Under the pieces are notes generated by a model. That model was not told the DNA's origin. It searched no databases and was given only the letters and a program-made list of their open reading frames with translations. Made by a program: the position numbers and the translations under genes. Below, piece after piece: positions 34,265 through 44,758 of a DNA stretch of 64,000 nucleotides. The stretch is from an uncultured Rhodospirillaceae bacterium (GTDB taxonomy: Bacteria; Pseudomonadota; Alphaproteobacteria; Rhodospirillales; Magnetospirillaceae), in NCBI GenBank assembly GCA_903941095.1, contig CAJANN010000366.1:1-64000 (forward strand). The letters are read 5' to 3'. The stretch's first letter is position 1. Each line of letters opens with the position of its first letter.

Positions 34265-34695
34265 GCGGCGAAGGCTATCTGTGGCTGAAGGCGCTGCATG
34301 TCATCGCGGTGATTTCGTGGATGGCCGGTCTTCTGTATCTGCCCAGGCTGTTCGTCTATCACTGTCAGGTCGAATGCGGGTCCGAAACATCGGAATTGTT
34401 CAAAATCATGGAGCGCCGGTTGCTGAAGGCGATCATGGTTCCGGCGGCGGCGATCGCCTGGGCCGCCAGCCTGACGATGGCGGTGATCGGGGGACTGTTC
34501 CAGGATGGTTGGTTTCACGTGAAACTAACTATGGTGATTGCGATGACCGCATCACACTACATGATGACGAAATGGAAGAATGACTTTGCTGCCGACCGCA
34601 ATGTCCGGCCGCAGAAATTCTATCGGATCGCCAACGAGGTCCCCACCCTTCTGATGATCGGCATCGTCGTTCTGGTGGTCCTGAAACCCTTCTGA
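34261..34695 (+). CDS. hemJ: HemJ-type protoporphyrinogen oxidase (CopD-like membrane protein)
   Basis: YLWLKALHVIAVISWMAGLLYLPRLFVYHCQ; ATGA overlap with hemH. Confidence 0.93.
   Translation: MSGEGYLWLKALHVIAVISWMAGLLYLPRLFVYHCQVECGSETSELFKIMERRLLKAIMVPAAAIAWAASLTMAVIGGLFQDGWFHVKLTMVIAMTASHYMMTKWKNDFAADRNVRPQKFYRIANEVPTLLMIGIVVLVVLKPF
34511..34526. promoter_or_regulatory. parS-like site inside hemJ
   Basis: GGTTTCACGTGAAACT; 14-bp core GTTTCACGTGAAAC exact. Confidence 0.85.
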
Positions 34696-34723
34696 CCTGC
34701 CGCAACGCACAACAAAATGGCGT

Positions 34724-34752
34724 TTGACAGGACCCTTTGCTTTGGCTAATGC
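34724..34752 (+). promoter_or_regulatory. Possible sigma-70-type promoter for rho
   Basis: TTGACA-N17-TAATGC; -35 perfect, -10 weak. Confidence 0.4.
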
Positions 34753-34891
34753 TTGGCCCTGCTTTCGGGGTTGCCCGTAGCCCTGTTTTCCTGAACACAT
34801 CCAGGCCGTCTCCGTTTCCCTTCGCCACGGGTTGTCCCGTGGTCCCGCCCCTTGGCAACGGACCGGCAGATCCCCTTGACGGATACCCCCC

Positions 34892-36148
34892 ATGCATCTG
34901 CAGGAATTGAAGAAAAAGTCTCCGGCCGAACTTCTGGCTTTTGCCGAAGAACTTCAGATCGAGAACGCCAGCACGCTGCGCAAGCAGGACATGATGTTCG
35001 CCATCCTGAAGCAGCTGGCCGACAATGATCAGCCCATCTATGGCGACGGCGTTCTGGAAATCCTGCAGGACGGTTTCGGTTTTCTGCGCAGCCCCGAGGC
35101 GAACTATCTGCCCGGTCCGGACGACATCTACATCAGCCCCAGCCAGGTGCGGCGCTTCGGTCTGCGGACCGGCGACACCGTCGAGGGGCAGATCCGGTCG
35201 CCCAAGGACGGCGAACGCTATTTCGCCCTGCTCAAGGTCAACGCCATCAATTTCGAGCCGCCGGAAAATGTCCGGCACCGCATCAATTTCGACAATCTGA
35301 CCCCGCTTTATCCCGATGAAAAGCTCAGCCTGGAACTGGCCGATCCGACCAAGAAGGACCTGACCACCCGGGTCATCGATCTGGTCGCCCCCATCGGCAA
35401 GGGTCAGCGCGCCCTGATCGTCGCGCCGCCGCGCACCGGCAAGACGGTGATGCTGCAAAACATCGCCCACGCCATTTCCGCCAACCATCCGGAAGTCTAT
35501 CTGATCGTCCTGCTGATCGACGAACGGCCGGAAGAAGTCACCGACATGGCCCGTTCGGTGAAGGGCGAGGTCATCAGCTCGACCTTCGACGAACCGGCGT
35601 CGCGCCACGTCCAGGTCACGGAAATGGTGCTGGAAAAGGCCAAGCGTCTGGTCGAGCACAAACGCGACGTGGTCATCTTGCTGGATTCCATCACCCGTCT
35701 GGCGCGCGCCTACAACACCGTGGTGCCCAGTTCGGGCAAGGTGCTGACCGGCGGTGTCGACGCCAACGCCCTGCAGCGCCCCAAGCGCTTCTTCGGCGCG
35801 GCCCGCAACATCGAGGAGGGTGGCTCGCTGTCCATCATCGCCACCGCCCTGATCGATACCGGCAGCCGCATGGACGAAGTGATTTTCGAGGAATTCAAGG
35901 GCACCGGCAATTCCGAGATCATCCTGGACCGCAAGCTGTCGGACAAGCGCACCTTCCCGGCCATCGACATCACCAAGTCGGGAACCCGCAAGGAAGAATT
36001 GCTGGTCGACAAGGGCGTGCTGTCCAAGATGTGGGTGCTGCGCCGTATCCTGATGCCGATGGGCGTCATCGACGCGATGGAGTTCCTGGTCGACAAGCTG
36101 AAGCAGTCGAAGAACAATTCGGACTTCTTCGACGCGATGAACTCGTAG
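34892..36148 (+). CDS. rho: Transcription termination factor Rho
   Basis: [77 protein letters not shown]. Confidence 0.98.
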   Translation: MHLQELKKKSPAELLAFAEELQIENASTLRKQDMMFAILKQLADNDQPIYGDGVLEILQDGFGFLRSPEANYLPGPDDIYISPSQVRRFGLRTGDTVEGQIRSPKDGERYFALLKVNAINFEPPENVRHRINFDNLTPLYPDEKLSLELADPTKKDLTTRVIDLVAPIGKGQRALIVAPPRTGKTVMLQNIAHAISANHPEVYLIVLLIDERPEEVTDMARSVKGEVISSTFDEPASRHVQVTEMVLEKAKRLVEHKRDVVILLDSITRLARAYNTVVPSSGKVLTGGVDANALQRPKRFFGAARNIEEGGSLSIIATALIDTGSRMDEVIFEEFKGTGNSEIILDRKLSDKRTFPAIDITKSGTRKEELLVDKGVLSKMWVLRRILMPMGVIDAMEFLVDKLKQSKNNSDFFDAMNS

Positions 36149-36165
36149 CGGAATTCACGATGGTG

Positions 36166-36196
36166 AAGGCCCCTCCGTCATCGGAGGGGCCTTTTT
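36166..36196 (+). terminator. Rho-independent terminator downstream of rho
   Basis: AAGGCCCCTCCG tcat CGGAGGGGCCTT TTT. Confidence 0.9.
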
Positions 36197-36711
36197 CATG
36201 TGGGATCGTGCGGATGGCGGGTCTTGCTTTGTGCCCGCGACTTCCAGTCTTCCACCGGGGCGATATCGTCCAGCTTGAATGACTTGGGCTGTTGGGCAGG
36301 TCCGTCGTGATGGCCTTCGCCGGGAACGGCCACGTGCATCTGCGCCCGCGACTTCCAGTCGTTGCCCTCGTGTCCGTGATGAATGACCACCCGCACCGGA
36401 TTGCGGCGCAGATAGGACGACAACCAGGCGCTCAGCAGCATCGGCGGCACCACCACCGCCAGGAACCGGCTGGCCAGGGTCCAGAAGGTGTCGCGGCCGG
36501 TTTCGACGATGATCGCTTCCTTGCATTCGTAGCGGTCGCGAAAACTGCCCTGGCACTGAGTGGCCATGCGATCCTTGACCGTCGTCGAACCGTGATGTTC
36601 GATGGCTCCGGGCGGCAGCAAGGCGAACAGCAGCCAACCGACCAGGGCCATCCACAGCAGACAGCCGGCCGTCACCGACCATACCAGGGCAGCCCGCTTC
36701 GTCTTGGTCAT
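36196..36711 (-). CDS. Hypothetical membrane protein
   Basis: Two TM segments; DWKSRAQ motif occurs twice in the tail. Confidence 0.65.
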   Translation of the reverse strand: MTKTKRAALVWSVTAGCLLWMALVGWLLFALLPPGAIEHHGSTTVKDRMATQCQGSFRDRYECKEAIIVETGRDTFWTLASRFLAVVVPPMLLSAWLSSYLRRNPVRVVIHHGHEGNDWKSRAQMHVAVPGEGHHDGPAQQPKSFKLDDIAPVEDWKSRAQSKTRHPHDPT

Positions 36712-36758
36712 CGTTTCTCCCCCGGGGAGGCGAATCCTCCCCCTCTCCATCTATAGGC

Positions 36759-37736
36759 TCATTGCGGCAGCAGGACCAGGGATCCGGTCGTCAGCCGGGC
36801 TTCCAGGTCACGATGGGCCTGGGCGGCCTGATCCAGGGGATAGCTGCGGCTGACCTCGACCTTCACCGTGCCGTCGGCGACCACGGCGAACAGCTCGGCC
36901 GCCGAAGCCACCAGATCGGCGCGCTTGGCGGTATAGGTCATCAGACTGGGCCGGGTCAGGAACAGCGACCCCTTGGCCGCCAGGATGCCGGTATCGAAAG
37001 GGGCGATCTTGCCCGAGCTTTGCCCGAAGCTGACCATCATTCCCAAAGGCCGCAGGCAGTCCAGCGAGCGTTCGAAGGTATCCTGGCCGACCGAATCGTA
37101 GACCACGGCCACACCGGCCCCATCGGTGATCTCGCGGACCCGGGCGGCAAAGTTCTCGCGGGTATAAAGGATCGGGTGGTGGCAGCCATGCGCCTGGGCC
37201 AGGGCTGCCTTTTCCTCGGACCCGACGGTACCGATCACCGTGGCGCCCAGGTGGCTGGCCCACTGGCACAGCAGCAGACCGACACCGCCGGCGGCGGCAT
37301 GGACCAGGATGGCGTCGCCTGGCTGCACCCGGTAGGTGCGGCGCAGCAGATACTGGGCGGTCATGCCCTTCAGCATCATGCCGGCGGCCTGGGTGTCGGT
37401 GATGGCGGCTGGCAGCCTGACCAGACGATGGGCGGGAATGACCCGCCGCTCGGCATAGGCGCCGATGGGGGGATTGGCATAGGCGACGCGGTCGCCCGGC
37501 TGCAGACCGTCGCTGTCGGGCCCGACCGCCTCGACGATGCCGGCGCCCTCCAGACCCAGGACGGTGGGCAGGGCGGCCGGATACAGGCCGGTCCGGTGGT
37601 AGACGTCGATGAAATTGACCCCGATGGCGGTCTGGCGCAACAGAACCTCGCCGGGGCCGGGGGCCGGCACCGCGACATCCTCGAAAGTCATCACCTCGGG
37701 ACCGCCGGTGCGATGGATGCGGATGGCCTTGCTCAT
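36759..37736 (-). CDS. NADPH:quinone oxidoreductase (zinc-type dehydrogenase family)
   Basis: VLGLEGAGIVEAVGPDSDGLQPGDRVAYA, VHAAAGGVGLLLCQWASHLGATVIGTVGS. Confidence 0.92.
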   Translation of the reverse strand: MSKAIRIHRTGGPEVMTFEDVAVPAPGPGEVLLRQTAIGVNFIDVYHRTGLYPAALPTVLGLEGAGIVEAVGPDSDGLQPGDRVAYANPPIGAYAERRVIPAHRLVRLPAAITDTQAAGMMLKGMTAQYLLRRTYRVQPGDAILVHAAAGGVGLLLCQWASHLGATVIGTVGSEEKAALAQAHGCHHPILYTRENFAARVREITDGAGVAVVYDSVGQDTFERSLDCLRPLGMMVSFGQSSGKIAPFDTGILAAKGSLFLTRPSLMTYTAKRADLVASAAELFAVVADGTVKVEVSRSYPLDQAAQAHRDLEARLTTGSLVLLPQ

Positions 37737-38212
37737 CGGGATGCTCCTTCAAGACGCAGCAGGAAACGCTTGGTGTCGATGCCGTCCAGGCCGGAATAGC
37801 CGCCCAGGGACCCGTTGCCGCCCAACACGCGATGACAGGGGATCAGGATCGGCAGGGGATTGCGGCCGCAGGCGCCGCCCACCGCCCGCGGCGAAGTTTT
37901 CAGATCGCTGGCCAGATCGCCGTAGGTGCGGGTGGCCCCGAAATCGATCTGCTGCAATTGCTGCCAGACCTTGCGCTGGAAAGCGGTCCCGTGCGGGGCC
38001 AGGGGCAGGGAAAAACGGCGCAGGCGACCGGCGAAATAGGCTTCAACCTGATCGCGGGCCTCTTCCAGCAACGGGCCGGGGGGGTCTTCGCTGTCCGGCG
38101 GCCAACCCCATTCGACGGCGACGATGGCATCGTCTTCGGCAAACAGGGTCAGCGGCCCGATGGGGCTGTTGGTGGTGATCTGGGGCATTGGTCCAACCTG
38201 TTCAAGCCGCAA
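37733..38212 (-). CDS. ogt: Methylated-DNA--[protein]-cysteine S-methyltransferase
   Basis: [54 protein letters not shown]-like motif; real start may be MPQITTN at 38188. Confidence 0.93.
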   Translation of the reverse strand: [159 protein letters not shown]

Positions 38213-38227
38213 CGTGTCCGGTTCAGG

Positions 38228-40228
38228 CTAACGCGAAAGAAGGGCGGTGCGCAACGCGGCAGGGTCGGTGATCGGAGCGGAACAGGTCGAACCGCGGCAG
38301 ACATAGGCCGTGGCCCGGCCGTCCAGCGGACTTTTGCCGGCAGCGGGATGGTGGGCGGGCAGGGGGGACCCGTCGGTCCGCAGCAGGATGCGGTTGGGCA
38401 GGGACACCGACGCCACCGCCCGTTCCAGGGCCTGACCGCCGGCACCGTCGGCGATGACCACCTGGACGGGGTCGGCCAGCAGATCGAAGGCCGCCAGCAG
38501 GGCGGTCATGTTGGGATGGCTTTCCGCCGGCAGGCCGGAAAAGGCGTCGATGGTGGCCTCGGCCCGTTGCCGCCAGCGTTCTTCCCCGGTCAGCAGCCAC
38601 AGCCGGGCCAGGACCTGGGCCAGGATGCCGTTGGCCGAGGGAATTGCGGAATCATGGACCGGCTTGGGGCGGACCACCAGATCGTCGGCCCCGGCGGCGG
38701 ACTGGAAAAAGCCGCCGCCGCCGCCGTCCCAATGATGGGTCTGGGCGGCGTCGGCCCAACCGATGGCATGGTCCAGCAGGGCGGCTTCCCCGCCGGTTTC
38801 GAACAGGGCCAGGGCGGCCAGGGCCATCATCGCCAGATCGTCGGCCAGGCCGGTTGCGGCCACCCGGCCCAGCCGCATGGAATGGACCAGCCGGCCATCG
38901 GGCAGGGCCATGCGGGTGCGGATGCAATCATAGGCCCGCCGGGCCGCCAGCCGCCATTCATCGCGATCGAAGACGAAGGCGGCTTCGGCCAGGGCGGCGA
39001 TCATCAATCCGTTCCAATCGGCCAGAACCTTGTCGTCGCGGCCGGGCCGCACCCGGTTTTCCCGCTCTTGCCACAGGATGGCCCGGCCTTTGGCCAACAG
39101 CTCCTCGGCCCCTTCCGGCTGGTCGCCGAGCCGGTTGAGGATGACCGAACCCTCCCAGTTGCCGCGGCGGGAGACATCGTATGCCTGCCGGAACCAGCGG
39201 GCGGTTTCCGGGTCCAGCAAGGCGTCGATCCGCTCCGCCGTCCATACGTAGAAGCGGCCTTCGTGACCTTCGGAATCGGCATCCAGGGTGGCGGCGAAAG
39301 CCCCGCCCTCGGCCAGCATCTCGCGCAGCAGCCAGTCGACGGTTTCGGCGACGCGCTCGCGCAGCAGCGGCTCGCCGGAATCCTGCCAGACCAGGGTCAG
39401 CAGGGAAACCAGCTGGGCATTGTCGTAAAGCATCTTCTCGAAATGCGGCACCAGCCAAAGCTCGTCGGTGGAATAGCGCATGAAGCCGCCGCCCAGATGA
39501 TCGTAGATGCCGCCCTGGCAGATACGGTTCAGCGTCAGGGTGACCGCCTGGCGCATGGCCTGGTCGCCGGTCCGCAGCGCCGAGCGCCACAGGAAGTCGA
39601 ACAGGCCGGGCTGGGGAAATTTCGGGGCGCCGGAAATGCCGCCATGCCGGGTGTCGACCATGCGCAGGACCTGACGGGCCGATCGGTCCAGAATGTCGGG
39701 CGACAATTTTCCCGGCCCCGGCGACTGGGCGTTGCGGTCCAGCCCCCGCTTCAGGCTGGCGACGTTTTCCCGGACGCGGTCGGGGGTCAGTTCCCACGAC
39801 CGCGCCACCGCCCGCAGCACGTCGGGAAAACCCGGACGGCCCCAGCGTTCGGCAGGGGGGAAATAGGTGCCGCCCCAGAACGGTTCGCCATCCGGGGTGC
39901 AGAACATGGTCAGCGGCCAGCCGCCATGCTGTCCCATCATGCCCAGCGCCTGCTGATAGATCGAATCGAGATCGGGGCGTTCCTCGCGGTCGATCTTGAT
40001 GTTGACGAACAGGTCGTTCATCAGTCCGGCGATGGAAGGGTCCTCGAAGCTTTCATGGGCCATGACATGGCACCAGTGGCAGGCGGCATAGCCGATGGAC
40101 AGCAGGATCGGCTTGCCGGTGGCTTTGGCTTCGGCCAGGGCGTCGGCCCCCCACGGCCACCATTGCACCGGGTTGTCCCGATGCTGCAGCAGATAGGGAC
40201 TGGTTTCCCCGGCAAGGCGGTTGGTCAT
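38228..40228 (-). CDS. Thioredoxin-domain protein, DUF255/YyaL (spermatogenesis-associated 20-like)
   Basis: [63 protein letters not shown]. Confidence 0.93.
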   Translation of the reverse strand: MTNRLAGETSPYLLQHRDNPVQWWPWGADALAEAKATGKPILLSIGYAACHWCHVMAHESFEDPSIAGLMNDLFVNIKIDREERPDLDSIYQQALGMMGQHGGWPLTMFCTPDGEPFWGGTYFPPAERWGRPGFPDVLRAVARSWELTPDRVRENVASLKRGLDRNAQSPGPGKLSPDILDRSARQVLRMVDTRHGGISGAPKFPQPGLFDFLWRSALRTGDQAMRQAVTLTLNRICQGGIYDHLGGGFMRYSTDELWLVPHFEKMLYDNAQLVSLLTLVWQDSGEPLLRERVAETVDWLLREMLAEGGAFAATLDADSEGHEGRFYVWTAERIDALLDPETARWFRQAYDVSRRGNWEGSVILNRLGDQPEGAEELLAKGRAILWQERENRVRPGRDDKVLADWNGLMIAALAEAAFVFDRDEWRLAARRAYDCIRTRMALPDGRLVHSMRLGRVAATGLADDLAMMALAALALFETGGEAALLDHAIGWADAAQTHHWDGGGGGFFQSAAGADDLVVRPKPVHDSAIPSANGILAQVLARLWLLTGEERWRQRAEATIDAFSGLPAESHPNMTALLAAFDLLADPVQVVIADGAGGQALERAVASVSLPNRILLRTDGSPLPAHHPAAGKSPLDGRATAYVCRGSTCSAPITDPAALRTALLSR

Positions 40229-40270
40229 GGACGAAGATCCCCTGGTGGTCGTTGCGAAGGCGGGTCCGAA

Positions 40271-40288
40271 GGCTTAGTTTGGTATTCC
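40271..40288. repeat. Short shared 18-mer GGCTTAGTTTGGTATTCC (16/18 match to reverse complement of 50609-50626)
   Basis: Direct comparison of the two intergenic sequences. Confidence 0.45.
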
Positions 40289-40321
40289 ACCAAGCTTTGG
40301 CAAGCCGCAAAGGGGCGGGTC

Positions 40322-40573
40322 ATGAAGATCAGCATCGATATCGACTGCACACCGGAAGAGGCCCGCACCTTTCTGGGCCTGCCCGATATCCGCCCCATGC
40401 AGGATGCCCTGATGCGGCAGATCCAGGAGCGCATGACCACCAGTCTGCATGCGATGGAACCCGAAGTCATGTTGAAGACGTGGCTGCCGGCCGGGGTTCA
40501 AGGCATGGAGCAGATGCAGAAGATGTTCTGGGCCCAGGTCGCCGGGGCCGGCCGTCGGGAGAAGAAAGAGTGA
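40322..40573 (+). CDS. Small conserved protein (DUF6489-like)
   Basis: MKISIDIDCTPEEARTFLGLPDIRPMQDALMRQIQERM. Confidence 0.75.
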   Translation: MKISIDIDCTPEEARTFLGLPDIRPMQDALMRQIQERMTTSLHAMEPEVMLKTWLPAGVQGMEQMQKMFWAQVAGAGRREKKE

Positions 40574-40914
40574 GCCTGCCCATCGATCCACCGCCTTATT
40601 TCCGCCTGCACGCCTTCATCTGCACCAACCGCCGTCCCGATGGCACGCCGCGCGGGTCGTGTGCCGGCCACGGGTCCGAGGCTTTGCGCGATTACCTGAA
40701 GGCCAAGGCCAAAGAGGCCGGGCTGGGCGACGTCCGCATCAATTCCGCCGGCTGTCTGGACCGCTGCGGCCTGGGGCCGGTGCTGGTGATCTATCCCGAA
40801 GGCGTGTGGTACGGCTTCAGGACCCATGCCGACATCGACGAGATCCTGACCACCCATCTGGTCGGCGGCGGCCGGGTCGAACGGCTGATGCTGCGTCCCG
40901 ACCAGGGGAAATGA
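40570..40914 (+). CDS. Thioredoxin-like [2Fe-2S] ferredoxin
   Basis: FICTNRRPDGTPRGSCAGHGS...INSAGCLDRCGLGPVLVIYPEGVWYG; GTG start. Confidence 0.85.
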   Translation: MSLPIDPPPYFRLHAFICTNRRPDGTPRGSCAGHGSEALRDYLKAKAKEAGLGDVRINSAGCLDRCGLGPVLVIYPEGVWYGFRTHADIDEILTTHLVGGGRVERLMLRPDQGK

Positions 40915-42227
40915 CCGCCACCATCTTTGCCCTGGCCAGTGCTCCCGGCCGGGGCGGCGTCGCCGTCTATCGCCTGTCGGGGCCCTTGGCCGGACCCGTC
41001 CTGCTGGCCCTGGGCGGGTCTTCCTTGCCGCCGCCGCGCCGCGCCGTCCGCATCCGGCTGGTCCATGACGGCGAGACCATCGACGACGGTCTGGCCTTGT
41101 GGTTTCCCGCTCCGGCCAGCTTCACCGGCGAAGACGTCGTCGAACTGCACCTGCATGGCGGCCGTGCCGTCGCCGCCGCCCTGGGCGAGGCGCTGGTCCA
41201 GGCCGGGCTGCGGCCGGCCGAGCCCGGCGAATTTTCCCGGCGGGCCTTCCTGAACGGCAAGCTGGACCTGACCCGGGCCGAGGCCATCGCCGATCTCGTC
41301 GATGCCGAGACGGCGGCCCAGCGCCGGCAGGCCCTGCTGCAGCTGGACGGCGGACTGGACCGGCTGGCCGAAGGCTGGCGCGACGATCTGATCCGCGCCC
41401 TGGCCTTGCTGGAAGCCTGCATCGATTTTTCCGACGAGGACCTGCCCGATGGCGTCGCCGATCAGGCCGGGCAGGCGGTGGCCGCCCTGGCCGTCGAACT
41501 GGAGCGTCATCTGGGCGCCGGCATCCGTCATGAACGTCTGCGCGACGGCATCCATGTCGCCATCCTGGGGGCGCCCAATGCCGGCAAGTCCAGTCTGCTG
41601 AACCGGCTGGCCGGGCGCGAGGTGGCCATCGTTTCCGCCACCGCCGGCACCACCCGCGACGTCATCGAGGTGCATCTGGACCTGGGGGGCTGGCCGGTGG
41701 TGCTGGCCGATACCGCCGGCCTGCGCGACGCCGCCGGAGAGATCGAGGCGGAAGGCATCCGCCGCGCCCTGGCCCGGGCCGAGGCCGCCGACCTGCGCCT
41801 GCTGGTGTTCGACGCCGCCGCCCTGCCGGTCCTGGACCCGGCGACCCTGGCCCTGGGCGGCGAGGGGACGCTGTCGGTGATCAACAAGTCCGATCTGGCC
41901 GTTTCGTCGAATCCTGTCGACGATGCGGCGGCGATCATGGTATCCGCCCGCACCGGCGACGGATTGGACATCCTGCTCAAGCGGCTGGAGGCGGAAGTCG
42001 CCGCCCGCTTCGCCACCCATGCCGCTCCGGCGCTGACCCGGTCGCGGCATCGGGCGGCGGCGTCCGAGGCCCTGGTGGCCCTGGGCCGCTTCGATCCGCA
42101 TCGGGGCCTGGAACTGGCCGCCGAGGAATTGCGGACGGCGGCCCACGCCATCGGACGCATCAGCGGGCGGGTGGATGTCGAGGACGTGCTGGACGTGGTG
42201 TTCCGCGATTTCTGTATCGGCAAGTAA
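40911..42227 (+). CDS. mnmE: tRNA modification GTPase MnmE
   Basis: [57 protein letters not shown]-terminal CIGK. Confidence 0.97.
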   Translation: MTATIFALASAPGRGGVAVYRLSGPLAGPVLLALGGSSLPPPRRAVRIRLVHDGETIDDGLALWFPAPASFTGEDVVELHLHGGRAVAAALGEALVQAGLRPAEPGEFSRRAFLNGKLDLTRAEAIADLVDAETAAQRRQALLQLDGGLDRLAEGWRDDLIRALALLEACIDFSDEDLPDGVADQAGQAVAALAVELERHLGAGIRHERLRDGIHVAILGAPNAGKSSLLNRLAGREVAIVSATAGTTRDVIEVHLDLGGWPVVLADTAGLRDAAGEIEAEGIRRALARAEAADLRLLVFDAAALPVLDPATLALGGEGTLSVINKSDLAVSSNPVDDAAAIMVSARTGDGLDILLKRLEAEVAARFATHAAPALTRSRHRAAASEALVALGRFDPHRGLELAAEELRTAAHAIGRISGRVDVEDVLDVVFRDFCIGK

Positions 42228-42228
42228 G

Positions 42229-44106
42229 GTGTTTCACGTGAAACGAGATGCGCATCTGTCCGCCGACGTGGTGGTCATCGGGGCCGGCCACGCCGGCTGC
42301 GAGGCCGCCGCCGCCGCCGCCCGGACCGGGGCGGCCACCATCTTGCTGACCCAGCGGCTGGACACGATCGGCGAGATGAGCTGCAACCCGGCCATCGGCG
42401 GCCTGGCCAAGGGCCAGCTGGTGCGCGAGATCGACGCCCTGGACGGATTGATGGGACGGGCCATCGACCGGGCCGGCATCCAGTTCCGCATTCTCAATCG
42501 CTCCAAGGGTCCGGCGGTGCAGGGGCCGCGGGCCCAGGCCGACCGCAAGCTGTACCGGCAGGCGATGCGCGCCCTGCTGGACGAACAGCCCGGCCTGACC
42601 CTGGTGCAGGGCACCGCCGAGGATCTGCTGATCGATGCCGGGCGAGTGCGGGGGGTGACGCTGGCCGATGGCCGGACCATCGCCGCCGGAGCGGTGGTGG
42701 TCACCACCGGCACCTTCCTGGGCGGCCTGATCCATTGCGGCGAGCGGCACTGGCCGGCGGGCCGCTTCGGCGACGCTCCCAATTACGGCCTGTCCCGGGC
42801 TTTGATCCGGCTGGGTCTGCCGCTGTCGCGTCTGAAGACGGGAACTCCGGCCCGGCTGGACGGCCGCACCATCCGCTGGGACGATCTGGACATGCAGGCC
42901 GGCGACGATCCGCCGGTGCCGTTTTCCACCCTGACCGACGCCATCACCCTGCCGCAGGTCCGCTGCGGCATCACCACCACCACGGCGGCCACCCATGCGG
43001 TGATCCGCGCCAACCTGCATCGGTCGGCGATGTATTCCGGGCGCATCCACAGCGTCGGGCCACGCTATTGTCCATCCATCGAGGACAAGATCGTCCGCTT
43101 CGCCGACAAGGACCGCCATCAGATCTTTCTGGAGCCCGAGGGGCTGGACGACGACACCGTCTATCCCAACGGCATTTCCACCTCGCTGCCGGCCGATGTG
43201 CAGGATGTCCTGATCCGCACCATGCCGGGGCTGGAGCGGGTGACGATCCTGCGGCCCGGCTATGCCATCGAATATGATTTCGTCGATCCCCGGGCCTTGC
43301 GCCGCTCGCTGGAGACCCGGGCGGTGCGCGGTCTGTTTCTGGCCGGACAGATCAACGGCACCACCGGCTACGAGGAAGCCGGAGCGCAGGGATTGATGGC
43401 CGGACTGAATGCCGCCCGGCAGGGCGCCGGGTCCGACCCGCTGATCCTGGATCGTGCCGACGCCTATATCGGGGTGATGATCGACGATCTGGTCAGCCTG
43501 GGGACCAGCGAGCCCTATCGCATGTTCACCTCGCGCGCCGAATACCGGCTGCACCTGCGGGCCGACAATGCCGATCTGCGGCTGACCGCCAAGGGCGAGG
43601 CGGCGGGTTGCGTCGGCGCCGTCCGGTGGCGGCGCTTCACCGCCCGGCAGCGGGCGCTGGAAGGGGGGCGGGCATTGCTGGACACCTTGTCGGCCAGTCC
43701 GACCGCCCTGCGCCGGCACGGCCTGTCGGTCAACCAGGACGGCGTCGCCCGCTCGGCCTGGGACCTGCTGGGCTATCCCGAGATGAGCCTGGACCGATTG
43801 CTGCCGGTCTGGCCCGAGCTGGCCGGCCTGGACGCCGCCACCGCCGGCCAGCTGGAGATCGAGGGCAAGTACCGCGGCTATCTCGACCGGCAGGAGGCCG
43901 ACATCCGCGCCTACCGCCGCGACGAGGATCTGTCCCTGCCCGACGACCTGGATTATGCGGCCATCGGCTCGCTGTCCAGCGAAGTGCGGCAGAAGCTGTC
44001 GGCGGCCCGCCCGGCCAGTCTGGCCGCCGCCGCCCGCATTCCCGGAGTCACGCCGGCGGCGATCACCGCCCTTTTGGGGCATGTGAAACGGCGGATCGGC
44101 CCATGA
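42229..44106 (+). CDS. mnmG: tRNA uridine-5-carboxymethylaminomethyl modification enzyme MnmG (GidA)
   Basis: [49 protein letters not shown] start at 42229 or 42238. Confidence 0.97.
   Translation: MFHVKRDAHLSADVVVIGAGHAGCEAAAAAARTGAATILLTQRLDTIGEMSCNPAIGGLAKGQLVREIDALDGLMGRAIDRAGIQFRILNRSKGPAVQGPRAQADRKLYRQAMRALLDEQPGLTLVQGTAEDLLIDAGRVRGVTLADGRTIAAGAVVVTTGTFLGGLIHCGERHWPAGRFGDAPNYGLSRALIRLGLPLSRLKTGTPARLDGRTIRWDDLDMQAGDDPPVPFSTLTDAITLPQVRCGITTTTAATHAVIRANLHRSAMYSGRIHSVGPRYCPSIEDKIVRFADKDRHQIFLEPEGLDDDTVYPNGISTSLPADVQDVLIRTMPGLERVTILRPGYAIEYDFVDPRALRRSLETRAVRGLFLAGQINGTTGYEEAGAQGLMAGLNAARQGAGSDPLILDRADAYIGVMIDDLVSLGTSEPYRMFTSRAEYRLHLRADNADLRLTAKGEAAGCVGAVRWRRFTARQRALEGGRALLDTLSASPTALRRHGLSVNQDGVARSAWDLLGYPEMSLDRLLPVWPELAGLDAATAGQLEIEGKYRGYLDRQEADIRAYRRDEDLSLPDDLDYAAIGSLSSEVRQKLSAARPASLAAAARIPGVTPAAITALLGHVKRRIGP
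42230..42245. promoter_or_regulatory. parS site overlapping mnmG start
   Basis: TGTTTCACGTGAAACG. Confidence 0.92.
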
Positions 44107-44113
44107 TCGACAT

Positions 44114-44758
44114 ATGGTGTTTCACGTGAAACAGAACCCCTATGGAATGGATGACTTCCAACGTGACCTCGCCGTTTCACGTGAAACAGTGGACCGGCTG
44201 CAGGTCTATGCCGATTTGCTGACGAAGTGGCAGGCCCGCATCAATCTGGTCGGGCCGGAAACCATCCCCAGCCTGTGGCAGCGGCATTTCCTGGATTCCG
44301 CGCAGCTTTTCCCACTTGTTCCCCAATTCGTCCACAGACTTGTCGACATGGGGTCGGGGGCCGGCTTTCCCGGTCTGGTGCTGGCGCTGCTGGGGGCGCC
44401 CGACGTCCATCTGATCGAAAGCGATGCCCGTAAGTGCGCCTTCCTGCGCGAGGCCGCCCGCGTCACCGCCACGCCGGTGACCATCCATAACGCCCGCATC
44501 GAGCAGGTGGCTCCGCTGGGGGCGGGTCTGGTTACCGGCCGGGCCCTGGCGCCGCTGGAAAAACTGCTGTCCTGGGCCGAACGGCATCTGGCGCCGCACG
44601 GCTCGTGCCTGTTTCTGAAAGGGCAGGGGGCGGAAGACGAATTGACCCGGGCGGCCAAAGAATGGATATTCACCCTCGACCGGGTTACCTCACGGACCGA
44701 CCCGGCCGGCTCCATCCTTTACCTGAGAGAGGTACGCCGTGGTCGAGCAGAGCGTTAG
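44114..44758 (+). CDS. rsmG: 16S rRNA (guanine527-N7)-methyltransferase RsmG (GidB)
   Basis: VDRLQVYADLLTKWQARINLVGPETIPSLWQRHFLDSAQL; start at 44114, 44117 or 44150. Confidence 0.96.
   Translation: MVFHVKQNPYGMDDFQRDLAVSRETVDRLQVYADLLTKWQARINLVGPETIPSLWQRHFLDSAQLFPLVPQFVHRLVDMGSGAGFPGLVLALLGAPDVHLIESDARKCAFLREAARVTATPVTIHNARIEQVAPLGAGLVTGRALAPLEKLLSWAERHLAPHGSCLFLKGQGAEDELTRAAKEWIFTLDRVTSRTDPAGSILYLREVRRGRAER
44118..44133. promoter_or_regulatory. parS site (perfect 16-mer)
   Basis: TGTTTCACGTGAAACA. Confidence 0.95.
44173..44188. promoter_or_regulatory. parS site inside rsmG
   Basis: CGTTTCACGTGAAACA. Confidence 0.92.

Noticed and set aside
37832-40573. 913-aa plus-strand ORF
   Set aside because: Mostly antisense of ogt and the DUF255 gene; only its last 84 codons (40322-40573) look like a real gene
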